62,823 nt of DNA, from assembly GCA_003021085.1 (NCBI GenBank), contig PXRE01000026.1, positions 1 through 62,823 of the forward strand, read 5' to 3'. The stretch is from Halobacteriales archaeon QS_1_68_20 (GTDB lineage Archaea > Halobacteriota > Halobacteria > Halobacteriales > PXRE01). The notes beneath the pieces were generated by a model. That model made no database searches, had not been told where the DNA came from, and worked only from the letters and a program-made list of their open reading frames with translations. The stretch's first letter is position 1, and the number at the start of each line of letters is the position of its first letter. Made by a program: the position numbers and the translations under genes. Below, piece after piece: positions 1-8,763 of the stretch.

Positions 1-116
1 CGCGTTCTCGAACTGTTTCAGTCACGCCCGAGCGGAAACTGCTGACGAGTGGCTCACATCGTTCGCCTTCGCATGGAATCAGCTAATCTGAACACTACCA
101 CGCGAACGGGGGCAAT

Positions 117-128
117 CGTTAAATAAGG
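117..128 (+). promoter_or_regulatory. TATA-like box of the acyl-CoA ligase gene
   Basis: CGTTAAATAAGG lies about 25 bases upstream of the ATG at 148, the normal TATA spacing for a leaderless or short-leader haloarchaeal transcript. The first 116 bases of the window hold no gene that I can support. Confidence 0.6.
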
Positions 129-147
129 ACGGTCGGATGAAACCGCT

Positions 148-2073
148 ATGACCAATCTCGTCGCGGATCTCGAAGCAACTGTCCGGGAGTACCCCGAGGC
201 CACGGCCCTCTCGGTCGCGGGCCGGGACACGACCTACGCCGAGTTCTGGGCGATGACCGGCCGGTTCGCCGGCGCGCTCCGTGAACGCGGGTTCGAACCG
301 GGCGCCTCCGTCGCGCTGTACCTCCCGAACCTCCCGCAGTTCGTCGTCGCGTTCTACGGCGTCCTCCGGGCCGGCGGGACCGTCGTGCCGATCAACCCCC
401 AGTACAAGGCCCGCGAGATCAAACACCCGCTGACCGACAGCGCCGCGGTGGCCGTCGTCACCACCAACGACCACGTCTCCCGGATCGAGGAGATCCACGA
501 GCACACCATCCTCCGGTTCATGGTCACCGCGGACGGCTCCGGCCAGTACTCGACCGGGTTCTCCGAGTTCCTCGCGGAGGGGGAAGACGCCGTGGACTAC
601 TGGGAGTACGTCGACCGCGAGGACGACGACGTCGCCGTCATGCCCTACACCTCGGGGACGACGGGCACACCGAAGGGCGTCGAACTGACCCACCGCAACC
701 TCTCGTCGAACACCGAGGCGGTGGCCGAACTCGTCCCGGACGGCGTCGGCCCCGACGACGGCGCGCTCGGTGCCCTGCCGCTGTTCCACATCTACGGCAT
801 GACCGTCGTGATGAACACCGTCCTCGCCAACGGCGGGACCTTCTACCCGCTGGCAGCCTGGGACGCCGGCGAGGCGATGTCGCTGATCGACATCGACGAA
901 CTGAGCATCTTCCACGGGGTCCCCGCGATGTACAACGACATGCTGACCCACCCCGACGCCGAACAGTACGACCTCTCGTCGCTTCGCCTGGCGGGCGCGG
1001 GCGGTAGCGGCATGCCCACGGAGGTGCTCCGGCGGTTCGAGGAGACGTTCGACGCCACCGTCTACGAGGGGTACGGACTGACCGAGACCAGCCCCGTGAC
1101 CCACTTCAACGCCCCGGAGCGCGGCCGCCGCGTGGGGAGCGTCGGCAAGACGGTCCCGGGCGTCGACGCGCGAATCGTCGACGAGGACTTCGAGGACGTC
1201 CCCCCGGTGGCGGAGGGCCCGGTCGACGACGACGCCGACCTCGACGAGATCACCGGCGAACTCGTCGTCTCCGGACCGAACGTGATGAAGCGGTACCACG
1301 ACCTGCCCGACGCGAACGGGGCGGCGTTCACCGAGGCAGACGGCCGGCGGTGGTTCCACACCGACGACGTCGGCTACCGCGACGGGGACGGCTACTACTA
1401 CGTGGTCGACCGCGCGGACGACGTCGTCGTCACCGGCGGCTACAACGTCTACCCCGGGGAGGTCGAGGACGTGCTGTTCGAGCACGAGGCCGTCGCAGAC
1501 GCCGCCGTCGTCGGCGTCCCGGACGACCGCCGCGGCGAGACCGTGAAGGCGTACGTGGTCCCCACGAGTGGAGCGAGTGGGGGCTCGTCGGACGAGTCAC
1601 GCGAGTCCGACGGTGTTCCTGCGGCCGACGCCGAGGTCACCGAGGACGAACTCGTCGAGTACTGCCTGTCGAACCTCGCGGAGTACAAACACCCCCGGGA
1701 GGTCGAGTTCGTCGAGTCGTTGCCCCGCACCACGACCGGCAAGGTCCGGAAGGTCGAACTTCGCGAGGAAGCGACCGAGCGTGACGACGCGGAACCGGAC
1801 CAGGACGGCGAAGCGGACGGCGAGGAACCGGCGGAGGTGGCGGCCGTCGAAGGCGAAGCGGCGGTAGAAGGCGAGGTGGCTACAGACAGTGACGGGGCCG
1901 ATCTGCAGAGCCTCGACGGCATCAGCGAGAGTCGGGCCGCCAGCCTCAGGGACGCGGGGTTCGATAGCGTCGCGGACCTCCGTGCGGCCGACCGCGAGGA
2001 ACTCACGGCCGTCGAGGGCTTCGGCGACGCGCTGGTCGAACGCATCGAGGAGCAACTGGACGGCCAGGAGTGA
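148..2073 (+). CDS. Long-chain acyl-CoA ligase (AMP-forming) with C-terminal HhH domain
   Basis: Adenylate-forming enzyme (ANL superfamily) expected to activate a carboxylic acid, probably a fatty acid, with ATP and CoA. Visible motifs are the phosphate-binding loop YTSGTTGTPKGVE (about residues 166-178), YGLTETSP (about 309), the hinge region DDVGYRDGDG (about 405) and the catalytic-lysine motif TTTGKVRK (about 530). Two features are unusual. There is a low-complexity Ser/Gly/Asp insert between the hinge and the C-terminal subdomain. After an acidic linker, residues from about 585 to 641 form a helix-hairpin-helix pair (LQSLDGISESRAASLRDAGF, then LTAVEGFGDALVERI). HhH modules usually bind DNA, so the fusion is unexpected. 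The acid substrate is not determinable. The start is chosen from the TATA spacing. Confidence 0.9.
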   Translation: MTNLVADLEATVREYPEATALSVAGRDTTYAEFWAMTGRFAGALRERGFEPGASVALYLPNLPQFVVAFYGVLRAGGTVVPINPQYKAREIKHPLTDSAAVAVVTTNDHVSRIEEIHEHTILRFMVTADGSGQYSTGFSEFLAEGEDAVDYWEYVDREDDDVAVMPYTSGTTGTPKGVELTHRNLSSNTEAVAELVPDGVGPDDGALGALPLFHIYGMTVVMNTVLANGGTFYPLAAWDAGEAMSLIDIDELSIFHGVPAMYNDMLTHPDAEQYDLSSLRLAGAGGSGMPTEVLRRFEETFDATVYEGYGLTETSPVTHFNAPERGRRVGSVGKTVPGVDARIVDEDFEDVPPVAEGPVDDDADLDEITGELVVSGPNVMKRYHDLPDANGAAFTEADGRRWFHTDDVGYRDGDGYYYVVDRADDVVVTGGYNVYPGEVEDVLFEHEAVADAAVVGVPDDRRGETVKAYVVPTSGASGGSSDESRESDGVPAADAEVTEDELVEYCLSNLAEYKHPREVEFVESLPRTTTGKVRKVELREEATERDDAEPDQDGEADGEEPAEVAAVEGEAAVEGEVATDSDGADLQSLDGISESRAASLRDAGFDSVADLRAADREELTAVEGFGDALVERIEEQLDGQE

Positions 2074-2085
2074 CTTCCTGCGGCG

Positions 2086-2325
2086 TCACTCGTGGGCGGC
2101 GTCCCACTCGGTCGGTTTGCGGATGTTGGGGCAGTCGTTGCAGACGATCCGGCCCATCGTGTCCATCGCAGTCTCGAAGGACCCGCAGTTGCCACACTGG
2201 TAGCCCCACCGGCGCGTCCCGTCTTCGGTCCGGTAGACGGTGAAGAAGGGCCCTTCGGACCCACGAGAGGCCTCCTCCCGTGCCACGTACAGCGTCTCAC
2301 CCTCCGGCGTCGACCGAGCGTCCAT
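2086..2325 (-). CDS. Small zinc-ribbon protein, probably DUF5816 family
   Basis: A 79-residue protein. The start is placed at MDARSTPEGE because upstream codons in the same frame run into the dispersed repeat and have no protein-like composition. The core FFTVYRTEDGTRRWGYQCGNCG followed by VCNDCPNIRKP holds two CxxC pairs (CGNC and CNDC), a likely zinc ribbon, and it ends in PTEWDAAHE. From memory this matches the short haloarchaeal DUF5816 proteins, whose role is unknown. It converges with the acyl-CoA ligase, with 12 bases between the stop codons. Confidence 0.75.
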   Translation of the reverse strand: MDARSTPEGETLYVAREEASRGSEGPFFTVYRTEDGTRRWGYQCGNCGSFETAMDTMGRIVCNDCPNIRKPTEWDAAHE

Positions 2326-2400
2326 ACGCTCCGGGAGGCCCGCCAGGGGTTTAGGGTTGACTCTCGCGGGTCGGAGTTCCGTGAAGCCCGCGTGCTCTCC

Positions 2401-2735
2401 GTCGACGGTTGCCTGGTCAGCAACACGCAGAAAGCCCCCGCGCGCTCGACTCCCGGGACTGGCGAGAGCGAAGCTCTCGCCGCGTCCCGCTCGTTGGACT
2501 CGCGGGACCCTCGCTGCGGTCCTTACGTCGGCCGGGTTCGTCGAGCGCGCGGCCCCTTTCAGTCCCGCCCGGGCCAACCGCTAATCGCTACACCCCTCCC
2601 CAGCCGACTGCGTTACTCGTCACTCGTTGCACTCGTTCCTGCGTTACTCATCCCTCGCGCGCCTCTGGTTCGCGGCCTCGCGTTGCTCGGCACGCTCACC
2701 AGCGCGCGCCACGTGGTTTGCTCGGACGGTATCGA
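2401..2735 (-). repeat. Dispersed structured element, copy E1
   Basis: Fills most of the 489-base gene-free stretch 2326-2814. Read on the minus strand, its core begins GGGACTGAAAGGGGCC (about 2566 downward) and ends GGGGGCTTTC (about 2430). The sequences just inside, CGCGCGCTCGA and TCGAGCGCGCG, are complementary and form a long stem. A 9-bp hairpin GGCGAGAGC-GAA-GCTCTCGCC sits inside at 2461-2481. The flanks, CGACGG...GGTCAGCAACACGCAG on the left and the CCCCAGCCGACTGCGTTACT module on the right (about 2595-2650), are shared with copy E3 near 13.1 kb. No open frame inside looks coding. Related copies lie near 6.5, 13.1, 38.0 and 50.3 kb. Confidence 0.75.
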
Positions 2736-2814
2736 CCGACTGCGGTCGGATACTCCCAGACGTAGCTGTCCTGTTCCGAAGGCCTCATAGCCGCCCGGCC
2801 CGATTTCCGAATCC

Positions 2815-4176
2815 GTGAGTCCCCGGTTGTTGCACTACTCCGACGTCGAGAACGCCTACGACGACCCCGAGCGCATCGGCCGCCTGGCCGGCCGCATCCG
2901 GGAACTCGACGGCGAGGACGTCCTGCTGGCGGGCACGGGCGACAACACCTCCCCGGGTGTGCTGGCGCTGGTCACCGAAGGCGAGCAAGCGCTCGACTTC
3001 TTCGCCGCGGTCGAACCCGACGTCTCCACCTTCGGCAACCACGACTTCGACTACGGCCCCGAGCGGGCCACGGAACTCGTCGCCGCCTCACCCCAGATCT
3101 GGGTGACCGCGAACGTCCGCTGGAACGGGGAGCGCTTCGGCGCGACGGCCGGGACCGAACCATGGACGACCCTGGCGGTCGACGGCGCGACCGTCGGCGT
3201 CACCGGAGTCACGACCGACCGCACGGCCTCGATCAATCCCATGGCTGGCGACCTGACGTTCACGGATCCGGTCGAGGCCGCCAGCGAGGCCGTCGCGGAA
3301 CTCCGCGACCAGGGTGTCGACTACGTGGTCGTCCTCTCGCACCTCGGCACGGGCGACGAGGAACTCGCGCGAGCGGTCGACGCGGACGTGGTGCTCGGCG
3401 GGCACGTCCCGACGGCGCTGATCGAGACCGTCGACGGGACGCTCCTGACCCGTCCGGGCGACGGCGGCCGGGGCGTGATCGAGGTCGACCCCGGAGCTGG
3501 GTCGGCGACCCGCCACCCGGTCGCCGACGCGCCGTCGGACGCCTCGGTCGGTCGCGCGCTCCGCGAGCGTGCGGCCGAGGCCGGCCTGGACGAGACCGTC
3601 GCGACCGTCGACGAACCCATCGCCCGCGACGAGTCGGCCCTGTTCGAGGGCGAGAGCCGCGTGGGCAACCTGGTAGCAGACGCCTACCGCTGGGCGACCG
3701 GGGCCGACGTCGCTCTCCAGAACAGCGGGGGCATCCGATCTGGCGACCCTCTCGTCGGCGAGGTGACCGTCGCCGACCTGCTCAGCCTGGTCCCCTTCGA
3801 GGAACCCGTCTCGGTCGCGGAACTGACGGGTGCCGAACTACGCACCGTGCTGGCCGAGGGCGCCAACGGCGCGCTCGGGTTCGCGGAACCCGACTGGTGG
3901 CACGCCCACGTCGGCGGCGTCGAGTTCGTCTACGACCGCGGCGCCGGCGAGGTCCGGGACCTCCGGGTCGGCGGAGAACCGGTCGACCCGGACGCGACCT
4001 ACACGCTGGCGACCAGCGACTACCTGTTCTACACGGACGACGAATTCCCGACGCTGGACGAGCACCACCGCGAACGCCGCCACGGCGTCCAGTACGACGT
4101 GCTGGTCGAGTACGCCCGCGAGACCGGCCTGGCCACGTCGCTGGAGGGCCGCGTCGAATTGCGCGGTGACCCCTGA
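2815..4176 (+). CDS. 5'-nucleotidase / UshA-family metallophosphoesterase
   Basis: Two-domain phosphoesterase of 453 residues with a GTG start. The N-terminal calcineurin-like domain shows GTGDN (about 40), FGNHDFDYG (about 72), SHLG and GGHVP (about 195). The C-terminal domain has NLVADAY and QNSGGIR (about 303), typical of substrate binding in the 5'-nucleotidase family. The usual first metal motif DxH reads LHYSDVEN here, with Glu in place of the His. GGHxH is also changed to GGHVP. There is no signal peptide, so it is probably cytoplasmic. Metal dependence and substrate may differ from UshA. Confidence 0.85.
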   Translation: MSPRLLHYSDVENAYDDPERIGRLAGRIRELDGEDVLLAGTGDNTSPGVLALVTEGEQALDFFAAVEPDVSTFGNHDFDYGPERATELVAASPQIWVTANVRWNGERFGATAGTEPWTTLAVDGATVGVTGVTTDRTASINPMAGDLTFTDPVEAASEAVAELRDQGVDYVVVLSHLGTGDEELARAVDADVVLGGHVPTALIETVDGTLLTRPGDGGRGVIEVDPGAGSATRHPVADAPSDASVGRALRERAAEAGLDETVATVDEPIARDESALFEGESRVGNLVADAYRWATGADVALQNSGGIRSGDPLVGEVTVADLLSLVPFEEPVSVAELTGAELRTVLAEGANGALGFAEPDWWHAHVGGVEFVYDRGAGEVRDLRVGGEPVDPDATYTLATSDYLFYTDDEFPTLDEHHRERRHGVQYDVLVEYARETGLATSLEGRVELRGDP

Positions 4177-4255
4177 CGCCAGCCTGTCAACCGCCGGAAA
4201 TCGAGGGACAGCGCGGGAACAAGCTTTACGTCCCCGCATCTCGTGGTGATTTGCG

Positions 4256-4654
4256 ATGACTCGGGTCGTGGTCCCCGTCCGGTACCCCCTCTCGAAACAC
4301 TCGAAACGAACGCTCTCGGCCGCGATCGACGTCGCTTCGGAGGAAGGCGCGGAGTTGACGGTCCTGCACGTCGACCTCTACCAGCGCGGCCGGACGGTGA
4401 CCCGCCGGGACCTCCGCGAGGACGTCGAGGCCGAGCTCGGTCGCCTCCAGCGCGCGCGGTACGCCATCCGTGACGGGTTCCTCGTCGAGGAAACGATCCT
4501 CGAGGAAGTCGCCCAGGAGGACGCCGACGTGGTCGTCATCGGCCACCGGCAGGCCGGCCGGTTCCGCCGGGTGCTCCGGCGGGTGTTCGACGGCCCCGAC
4601 GTCGAGAAGTACCTCCGGCAGAAACTCGACTGCGAAGTCGTCACCGTCGACTGA
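4256..4654 (+). CDS. Universal stress protein family (UspA)
   Basis: A 132-residue UspA-fold protein beginning MTRVVVPVRYPLSKHS and ending in the family-like strand LDCEVVTVD. The ATP-binding signature (G-x2-G-x9-G-S/T) is not clear: the corresponding region reads GHRQAGRFRRVLRR, so it may be a non-ATP-binding member. A TATA-like AAGCTTTACG at 4221 precedes the ATG. It converges with the MscS gene, 9 bases between stops. Confidence 0.8.
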   Translation: MTRVVVPVRYPLSKHSKRTLSAAIDVASEEGAELTVLHVDLYQRGRTVTRRDLREDVEAELGRLQRARYAIRDGFLVEETILEEVAQEDADVVVIGHRQAGRFRRVLRRVFDGPDVEKYLRQKLDCEVVTVD

Positions 4655-4663
4655 CTCTGGCCC

Positions 4664-5680
4664 TCAGTCAGGCCCTTCCTGCTGTTCTCCTGGCAGCGTC
4701 TCGCCGCCCGATCCCGATACTGTCCCGTCGCCGGCGACCCGGACCCGCGCTTCCCCGCTGTGCTCGTCGAAGACCAGATGCTGGTGGGGGTAGGCGATCT
4801 CCACGTCCGGTTCCGCCTCCAGGGCGGCCCAGACGCGCTCGTTGACCTTCGACCGCACGGCCTGGATCTTGTAGGGTCGCTTCGCCCAGTAGCGCAACAC
4901 GAGCAGGACGCCGTGGTCCGCGTAGTCGCCGATGTAGCAGGTCGGTCCCGCGGGGTAGCGGGCGCTCCCGATCCTGATGTCGGGGCCGCCGGTGATGACC
5001 TCGTCGACGTCACGGGCCGCTCGCTCCATGATCGACCGGGCGGCTTCGAGGTCGCCCTCGTAGGTCACCAGCAGTTCCAGCGACAGGCGGGTGCGCTCGT
5101 CCTCGGCGGAGAAGTTGAACACGTCGCGCTCGCGCATCACCGAGTTCGGGATCACCAGGAAGGTGTTGTCCAGCGTGAACACCTTCGTGTACCGAAGCGT
5201 GATGTCCTCCACGAACCCGCGGGCCCCGGCGTCCAGTTCCGGGAGCGCGATCATGTCCCCGACCTCGTAGGGCTGGTCGGCCAGCACGAACAGGCCGTTG
5301 ATGATGCTCCCGATGATCGGCGCGAGGACGATACCGACCACGGCCGAGAAGACGATGCCCGAGAGGACGATCTCCGGCATCCCGACGCCGAGGACGTTCA
5401 GCGCGACGACTGCAGTGAGGAACAGGCCCAGCGACCGGACGCCCCGGAGGACGGTCCGGGTGATGCTCGGCCGCTGGAACCGCCGCGCCACCGGCCGGCC
5501 GAGGTACCGGACCAGCAGTTTCGAAAGGTACCACCCGGCGAACACCACGACCGCGCCCCCGAAGAGTTGCCCCGGGAGGGTGTCTAGCCACCGCCACACC
5601 GCCGAGGGGACGAACTGGCCCAGTCGTTCGGTCGGTGACTGGAGGACGACGACCGACTCGAGGAGTGGTCCCCCAACCAT
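4664..5680 (-). CDS. Small-conductance mechanosensitive channel (MscS family)
   Basis: A 338-residue membrane protein. Hydrophobic segments lie at about 38-58, 82-100 and 105-140. The last is glycine/alanine-rich (SGIVFSAVVGIVLAPIIGSI), as in the MscS pore helix TM3. The beta domain follows with QPYEVGDMIALPE, GFVEDITLRYTKV and the VIPNSVM motif, then the alpha/beta C-terminal domain. It should release solutes on hypo-osmotic shock, a constant risk for a halophile. The acidic, Gly/Ser-rich C-terminus is variable in the family. Confidence 0.92.
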   Translation of the reverse strand: MVGGPLLESVVVLQSPTERLGQFVPSAVWRWLDTLPGQLFGGAVVVFAGWYLSKLLVRYLGRPVARRFQRPSITRTVLRGVRSLGLFLTAVVALNVLGVGMPEIVLSGIVFSAVVGIVLAPIIGSIINGLFVLADQPYEVGDMIALPELDAGARGFVEDITLRYTKVFTLDNTFLVIPNSVMRERDVFNFSAEDERTRLSLELLVTYEGDLEAARSIMERAARDVDEVITGGPDIRIGSARYPAGPTCYIGDYADHGVLLVLRYWAKRPYKIQAVRSKVNERVWAALEAEPDVEIAYPHQHLVFDEHSGEARVRVAGDGTVSGSGGETLPGEQQEGPD

Positions 5681-5767
5681 GGGAAAACCTGGCCCGGTTC
5701 AGACAAAACTGTTGGGGACGGTGTATCGAAAGCGGTGGCCGTCAGGCGATCGTCGCCCGCCGTCCGC

Positions 5768-6394
5768 TCACGTCAGTCGCTCGTACGCTTCGGTGACTCG
5801 CTTGAACGTGGCTTCGTCGCCGCCCTCCACGTCGGGGTGGTGTCGCTTGACCTTCTCGCGGTACGCCCGCTTGACGGTCGCCTCGTCCGCCCCGGGGTCG
5901 ACGCCGAGGACCGTCGCGGCTTCACGGGCGGACATTCCCTCCTGGACGGCGCTCGACCGCCCCCGCGTGCGCTGGCCTCCGCCGGCGGCCGTCCGCCGTC
6001 GGCGTGCTCCGCCGAATCTGCCGCCGTCGCTGCTGAACCGACCGCGATTCCCGGTGAACGGGCCGTGACCGCCCGCGAAGGGTCCGTCCCCGGCCGTCCG
6101 TTCGGGGGCCCGCCGTCGCCCCGCGTTCGCTCCACGTTGCCCACCCTCTGCCCGCTGGTCCGCGGCGCCCCGTCGGGGGCCCCGCCCGTCGAAGCGGGCG
6201 CTGGCCGTACGGCGCCCCAGGCTTGCTCGCAGGCGGCCGGTGCCGTGCAACCACATGATGACCGTGGTGATCCCCAGCGGGAGCGCGACGAACAGCACGA
6301 ACCAGCTCCCCGTGGCCGCGCCCGCGCCCAGGAGGATGGTCGTCAGTCCGGCGAACACGGCCGCCAACCCCAGGATCAGCGGCGAGCGATTCAC
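5768..6394 (-). CDS. Membrane-anchored J-domain protein
   Basis: A 208-residue protein with two adjacent N-terminal membrane helices (about 5-28 and 30-50), an Arg/Gly-rich disordered middle (about 55-140), and a C-terminal J domain (about 147-208). The J domain reads SAREAATVLGVDPGADEATV, then REKVKRHHPDVEGG with the HPD tripeptide needed to stimulate DnaK/Hsp70. The basic linker is odd against a generally acidic proteome. The likely role is recruiting Hsp70 to the membrane; no partner gene is next to it. Confidence 0.85.
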   Translation of the reverse strand: MNRSPLILGLAAVFAGLTTILLGAGAATGSWFVLFVALPLGITTVIMWLHGTGRLRASLGRRTASARFDGRGPRRGAADQRAEGGQRGANAGRRRAPERTAGDGPFAGGHGPFTGNRGRFSSDGGRFGGARRRRTAAGGGQRTRGRSSAVQEGMSAREAATVLGVDPGADEATVKRAYREKVKRHHPDVEGGDEATFKRVTEAYERLT

Positions 6395-6472
6395 GCGCCC
6401 GCGTACGGACCCCGGAACCGTAAGTGTCCCGCCGGGCGGTCTCTGTGAACTGCTCGTTCGCCACCACCGCCC

Positions 6473-6745
6473 AGAAAGCCCCCGGGCGCTCGACTTCCGT
6501 CAGAGGCAAGCTCTGAGGACTTCCCGCTCGTTGCACTCGCGGGAACCGCCGGGGCTGGCGAGAGCGAAGCTCTCGCGGCCTCCCGCTCGCGTTGCTCGCG
6601 GGAACGTCGTCCGGGCGGGGTCGAGCGCCCGGCCGCTTCAGTCCTACCCCAGGTGATCATGCCGGCTACCTTCGAGTGTGGTGGTGCCGGCTACCTTTGG
6701 TCGGCGGAGGTGCCGGCGCCGATCAGGTGCCGTGGTCGCCCTAGG
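6473..6745 (-). repeat. Dispersed structured element, copy E2, with 25-bp array
   Basis: Occupies most of the gene-free 6395-6775. On the minus strand the core starts GGACTGAAGCGGCC (near 6645), has the stem GGGCGCTCGA / TCGAGCGCCC and ends GGGGGCTTTCTGG (near 6472). Compared with E1 both stem arms changed together (CGCGCG to GGGCG), so pairing is kept. Upstream of the core in this reading are three units of exactly 25 bp; the second and third each begin GGTAGCCGGCA (plus-strand span about 6650-6725). No gene is seen in it. Confidence 0.7.
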
Positions 6746-6775
6746 TTCAAGCCAGTCGGGACCGCAGGTACGAGC

Positions 6776-6934
6776 ATGAGCGTCGGCGGCCTGTGCGCAA
6801 TCTGCGAGTCCGCCCCGGCGAACCGGCAGTGCCGGCAGTGCGGGACGTTCGTCTGCACCGACCACTACCGCGAGGGCCAGGGGGTCTGCGCGCAGTGTGC
6901 CACCGGCGGTCCCGGCGATCGATTCCAGTTCTGA
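6776..6934 (+). CDS. 52-residue Cys/His-rich zinc-finger protein
   Basis: MSVGGLCAICESAP, then QCRQCGTFVCTDH and GVCAQC give eight Cys plus His residues, arranged as CxxC...CxxC...CxxH...CxxC, resembling B-box or FYVE-like double zinc knuckles. Such micro zinc-finger proteins are common in haloarchaea and mostly uncharacterised. The ATG at 6776 starts exactly where the Cys-rich sequence begins; upstream codons belong to the repeat element. Confidence 0.75.
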   Translation: MSVGGLCAICESAPANRQCRQCGTFVCTDHYREGQGVCAQCATGGPGDRFQF

Positions 6935-7040
6935 GCAGATCCGGCGGGCGGACGACGGCCACAGAGTGCCCGCTAGAACGCCCCGGAGGCGGCCTCAAAC
7001 CGTGAGAAAACTTTTGACACACCGTGCCTAAGGAGCGCTC

Positions 7041-8693
7041 ATGAGTCCCGACCGGGCCGTGCTACAGGAGGCACTGGCCCGAGGCGAGCAGGAAGGCGGC
7101 AACGTCGAGTTCAAGGAGCGACTCACCCGCGACGTCCACCTCTCGGAGGGCCGGATAAAGAGTCTCGCGGCCCAGATGCGCCATCGCGTCCTCTCGGGCG
7201 ACGGGGAGGCCACCTACGTCGTCGGCGTCACCGACGACGGCGGCATCGCCGGCATCCCCCACGAGCAGTTCTCCGAGTCGATGGACGTGCTTTCCCGACT
7301 CGCGGAGGAGGCCGGCGCCCACATCGACGACGTGGAGACGTGGGGCGTCGACGGGTCGTCCGCGACCCGGGAGACCGGAGCGTCGGAGGCCGACGGCGAC
7401 GCGGGCGGCCTGGTCGGCGTCGCCGCCATCCGCGAGGGCGGAATGTTGGCGACCGACGACCAGCACATCGTCGTCGGGACCGCGGGCCACGTCGACCACG
7501 GCAAGTCGACGCTCGTGGGGTCGCTGGTGACCGGCGAGGCCGACGACGGCGAAGGCGGGACCCGCTCGTACCTCGACGTCCAGCCCCACGAGGTCGAGCG
7601 CGGCCTCTCGGCGGACCTCTCCTACGGCGTCTACGGGTTCGCGGACGGCGACCCGGTCCGGATGGACAACCCCCACCGCAAGTCCGACCGCGCCCGGGTC
7701 GTGGAGGAGGCCGACCGCCTCGTCTCGTTCGTCGACACCGTCGGCCACGAGCCCTGGCTGCGGACGACGATCAGGGGACTCGTCGGCCAGAAACTCGACT
7801 ACGGCCTGCTGACCGTCGCGGCCGACGACGGCCCGACGAAGACCACCCGCGAGCACCTCGGCGTCCTGCTGGCGACGGACCTGCCGACCGCCGTGGCCAT
7901 CACGAAGGTCGACCTCGTGGACGACGACCGCGTCGAGGAGGTCGGCCGCGAGGTCGAGCGCCTGCTCCGGGACGTGGGCAAGACGCCGCTGTCGGTCGCC
8001 CGACACGGCGTCGACGCCGCCGTCGACGAGATCGACGACACCGTCGTCCCCATCCTGCGGACCAGCGCGGTCACCGGCCAGGGCATGGACGCCCTGGACG
8101 ACCTGTTCCGGCGCCTCCCCAAGTGGGCGGGCGTCGAGGGGGAGTTCCGGATGTACGTCGACCGCACGTACAACGTCACCGGCGTCGGCGCCGTCGCCTC
8201 CGGCACCGTCAAGTCCGGCGAGGTGGAGGCCGGCGACGAACTGCAGGTCGGGCCGATGCCGGACGGCACGTTCCGGGACGTGGAGGTACGCTCCATCGAG
8301 ATGCACTACCACCGCGTCGACCGCGCGCAGGCCGGCCGCATCGTCGGCATCGCCCTGAAGGGGGTCCGCGAGGCCGACCTCGAACGCGGGATGGTCCTCC
8401 TGCCCCGCGAGGTCGACCTCGAACCCGTCCGGGAGTTCGAGGCCGAGGTGATGGTGCTGAACCACCCCACCCGCATCGGGGACGGGTACGAACCCGTCGT
8501 CCACGTCGAGACGGTCAGCGAGGCCGCCTCCTTCCACCCCGACGAGGGCCACCTCCTGCCCGGCGACTCCGGGACCGCGACGGTCCGGTTCAAGTTCCGC
8601 CCCTACCTCGTCGAGGAGGGCCAGAAGTTCGTCTTCCGCGAGGGCGAGAGCAAGGGCGTCGGGACGATTACGGACGTGACGCCGGCGGAGTAG
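7041..8693 (+). CDS. GTPBP1-like translational GTPase
   Basis: A 550-residue GTPase of the EF-Tu/GTPBP1 group. An N-terminal domain of about 145 residues precedes the G domain: G1 GHVDHGKST (about 150), G3 DTVGHE, G4 TKVD, G5 TSAVTG. Beta-barrel domains follow (VTGVGAVASGTVKSG, and the C-terminal RFKFRPYLVEEGQKFVFREG). GTPBP1-type proteins are linked to ribosome rescue and mRNA surveillance in eukaryotes; the archaeal role is not established. A purine-rich AGGAG at 7031-7035, five bases before the ATG, could act as a Shine-Dalgarno sequence. Confidence 0.88.
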   Translation: MSPDRAVLQEALARGEQEGGNVEFKERLTRDVHLSEGRIKSLAAQMRHRVLSGDGEATYVVGVTDDGGIAGIPHEQFSESMDVLSRLAEEAGAHIDDVETWGVDGSSATRETGASEADGDAGGLVGVAAIREGGMLATDDQHIVVGTAGHVDHGKSTLVGSLVTGEADDGEGGTRSYLDVQPHEVERGLSADLSYGVYGFADGDPVRMDNPHRKSDRARVVEEADRLVSFVDTVGHEPWLRTTIRGLVGQKLDYGLLTVAADDGPTKTTREHLGVLLATDLPTAVAITKVDLVDDDRVEEVGREVERLLRDVGKTPLSVARHGVDAAVDEIDDTVVPILRTSAVTGQGMDALDDLFRRLPKWAGVEGEFRMYVDRTYNVTGVGAVASGTVKSGEVEAGDELQVGPMPDGTFRDVEVRSIEMHYHRVDRAQAGRIVGIALKGVREADLERGMVLLPREVDLEPVREFEAEVMVLNHPTRIGDGYEPVVHVETVSEAASFHPDEGHLLPGDSGTATVRFKFRPYLVEEGQKFVFREGESKGVGTITDVTPAE

Positions 8694-8763
8694 GTCCGGG
8701 CCAGTCGGCCCCGCTCGACGCCGCCACGCGTACGCTTAAGTTGGCCCCTCCGAATCTCCCTCC

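Noticed and set aside
79..1485. Long antisense frame over the acyl-CoA ligase gene.
   Set aside because: Same GC-bias shadow effect; no promoter and no domain.
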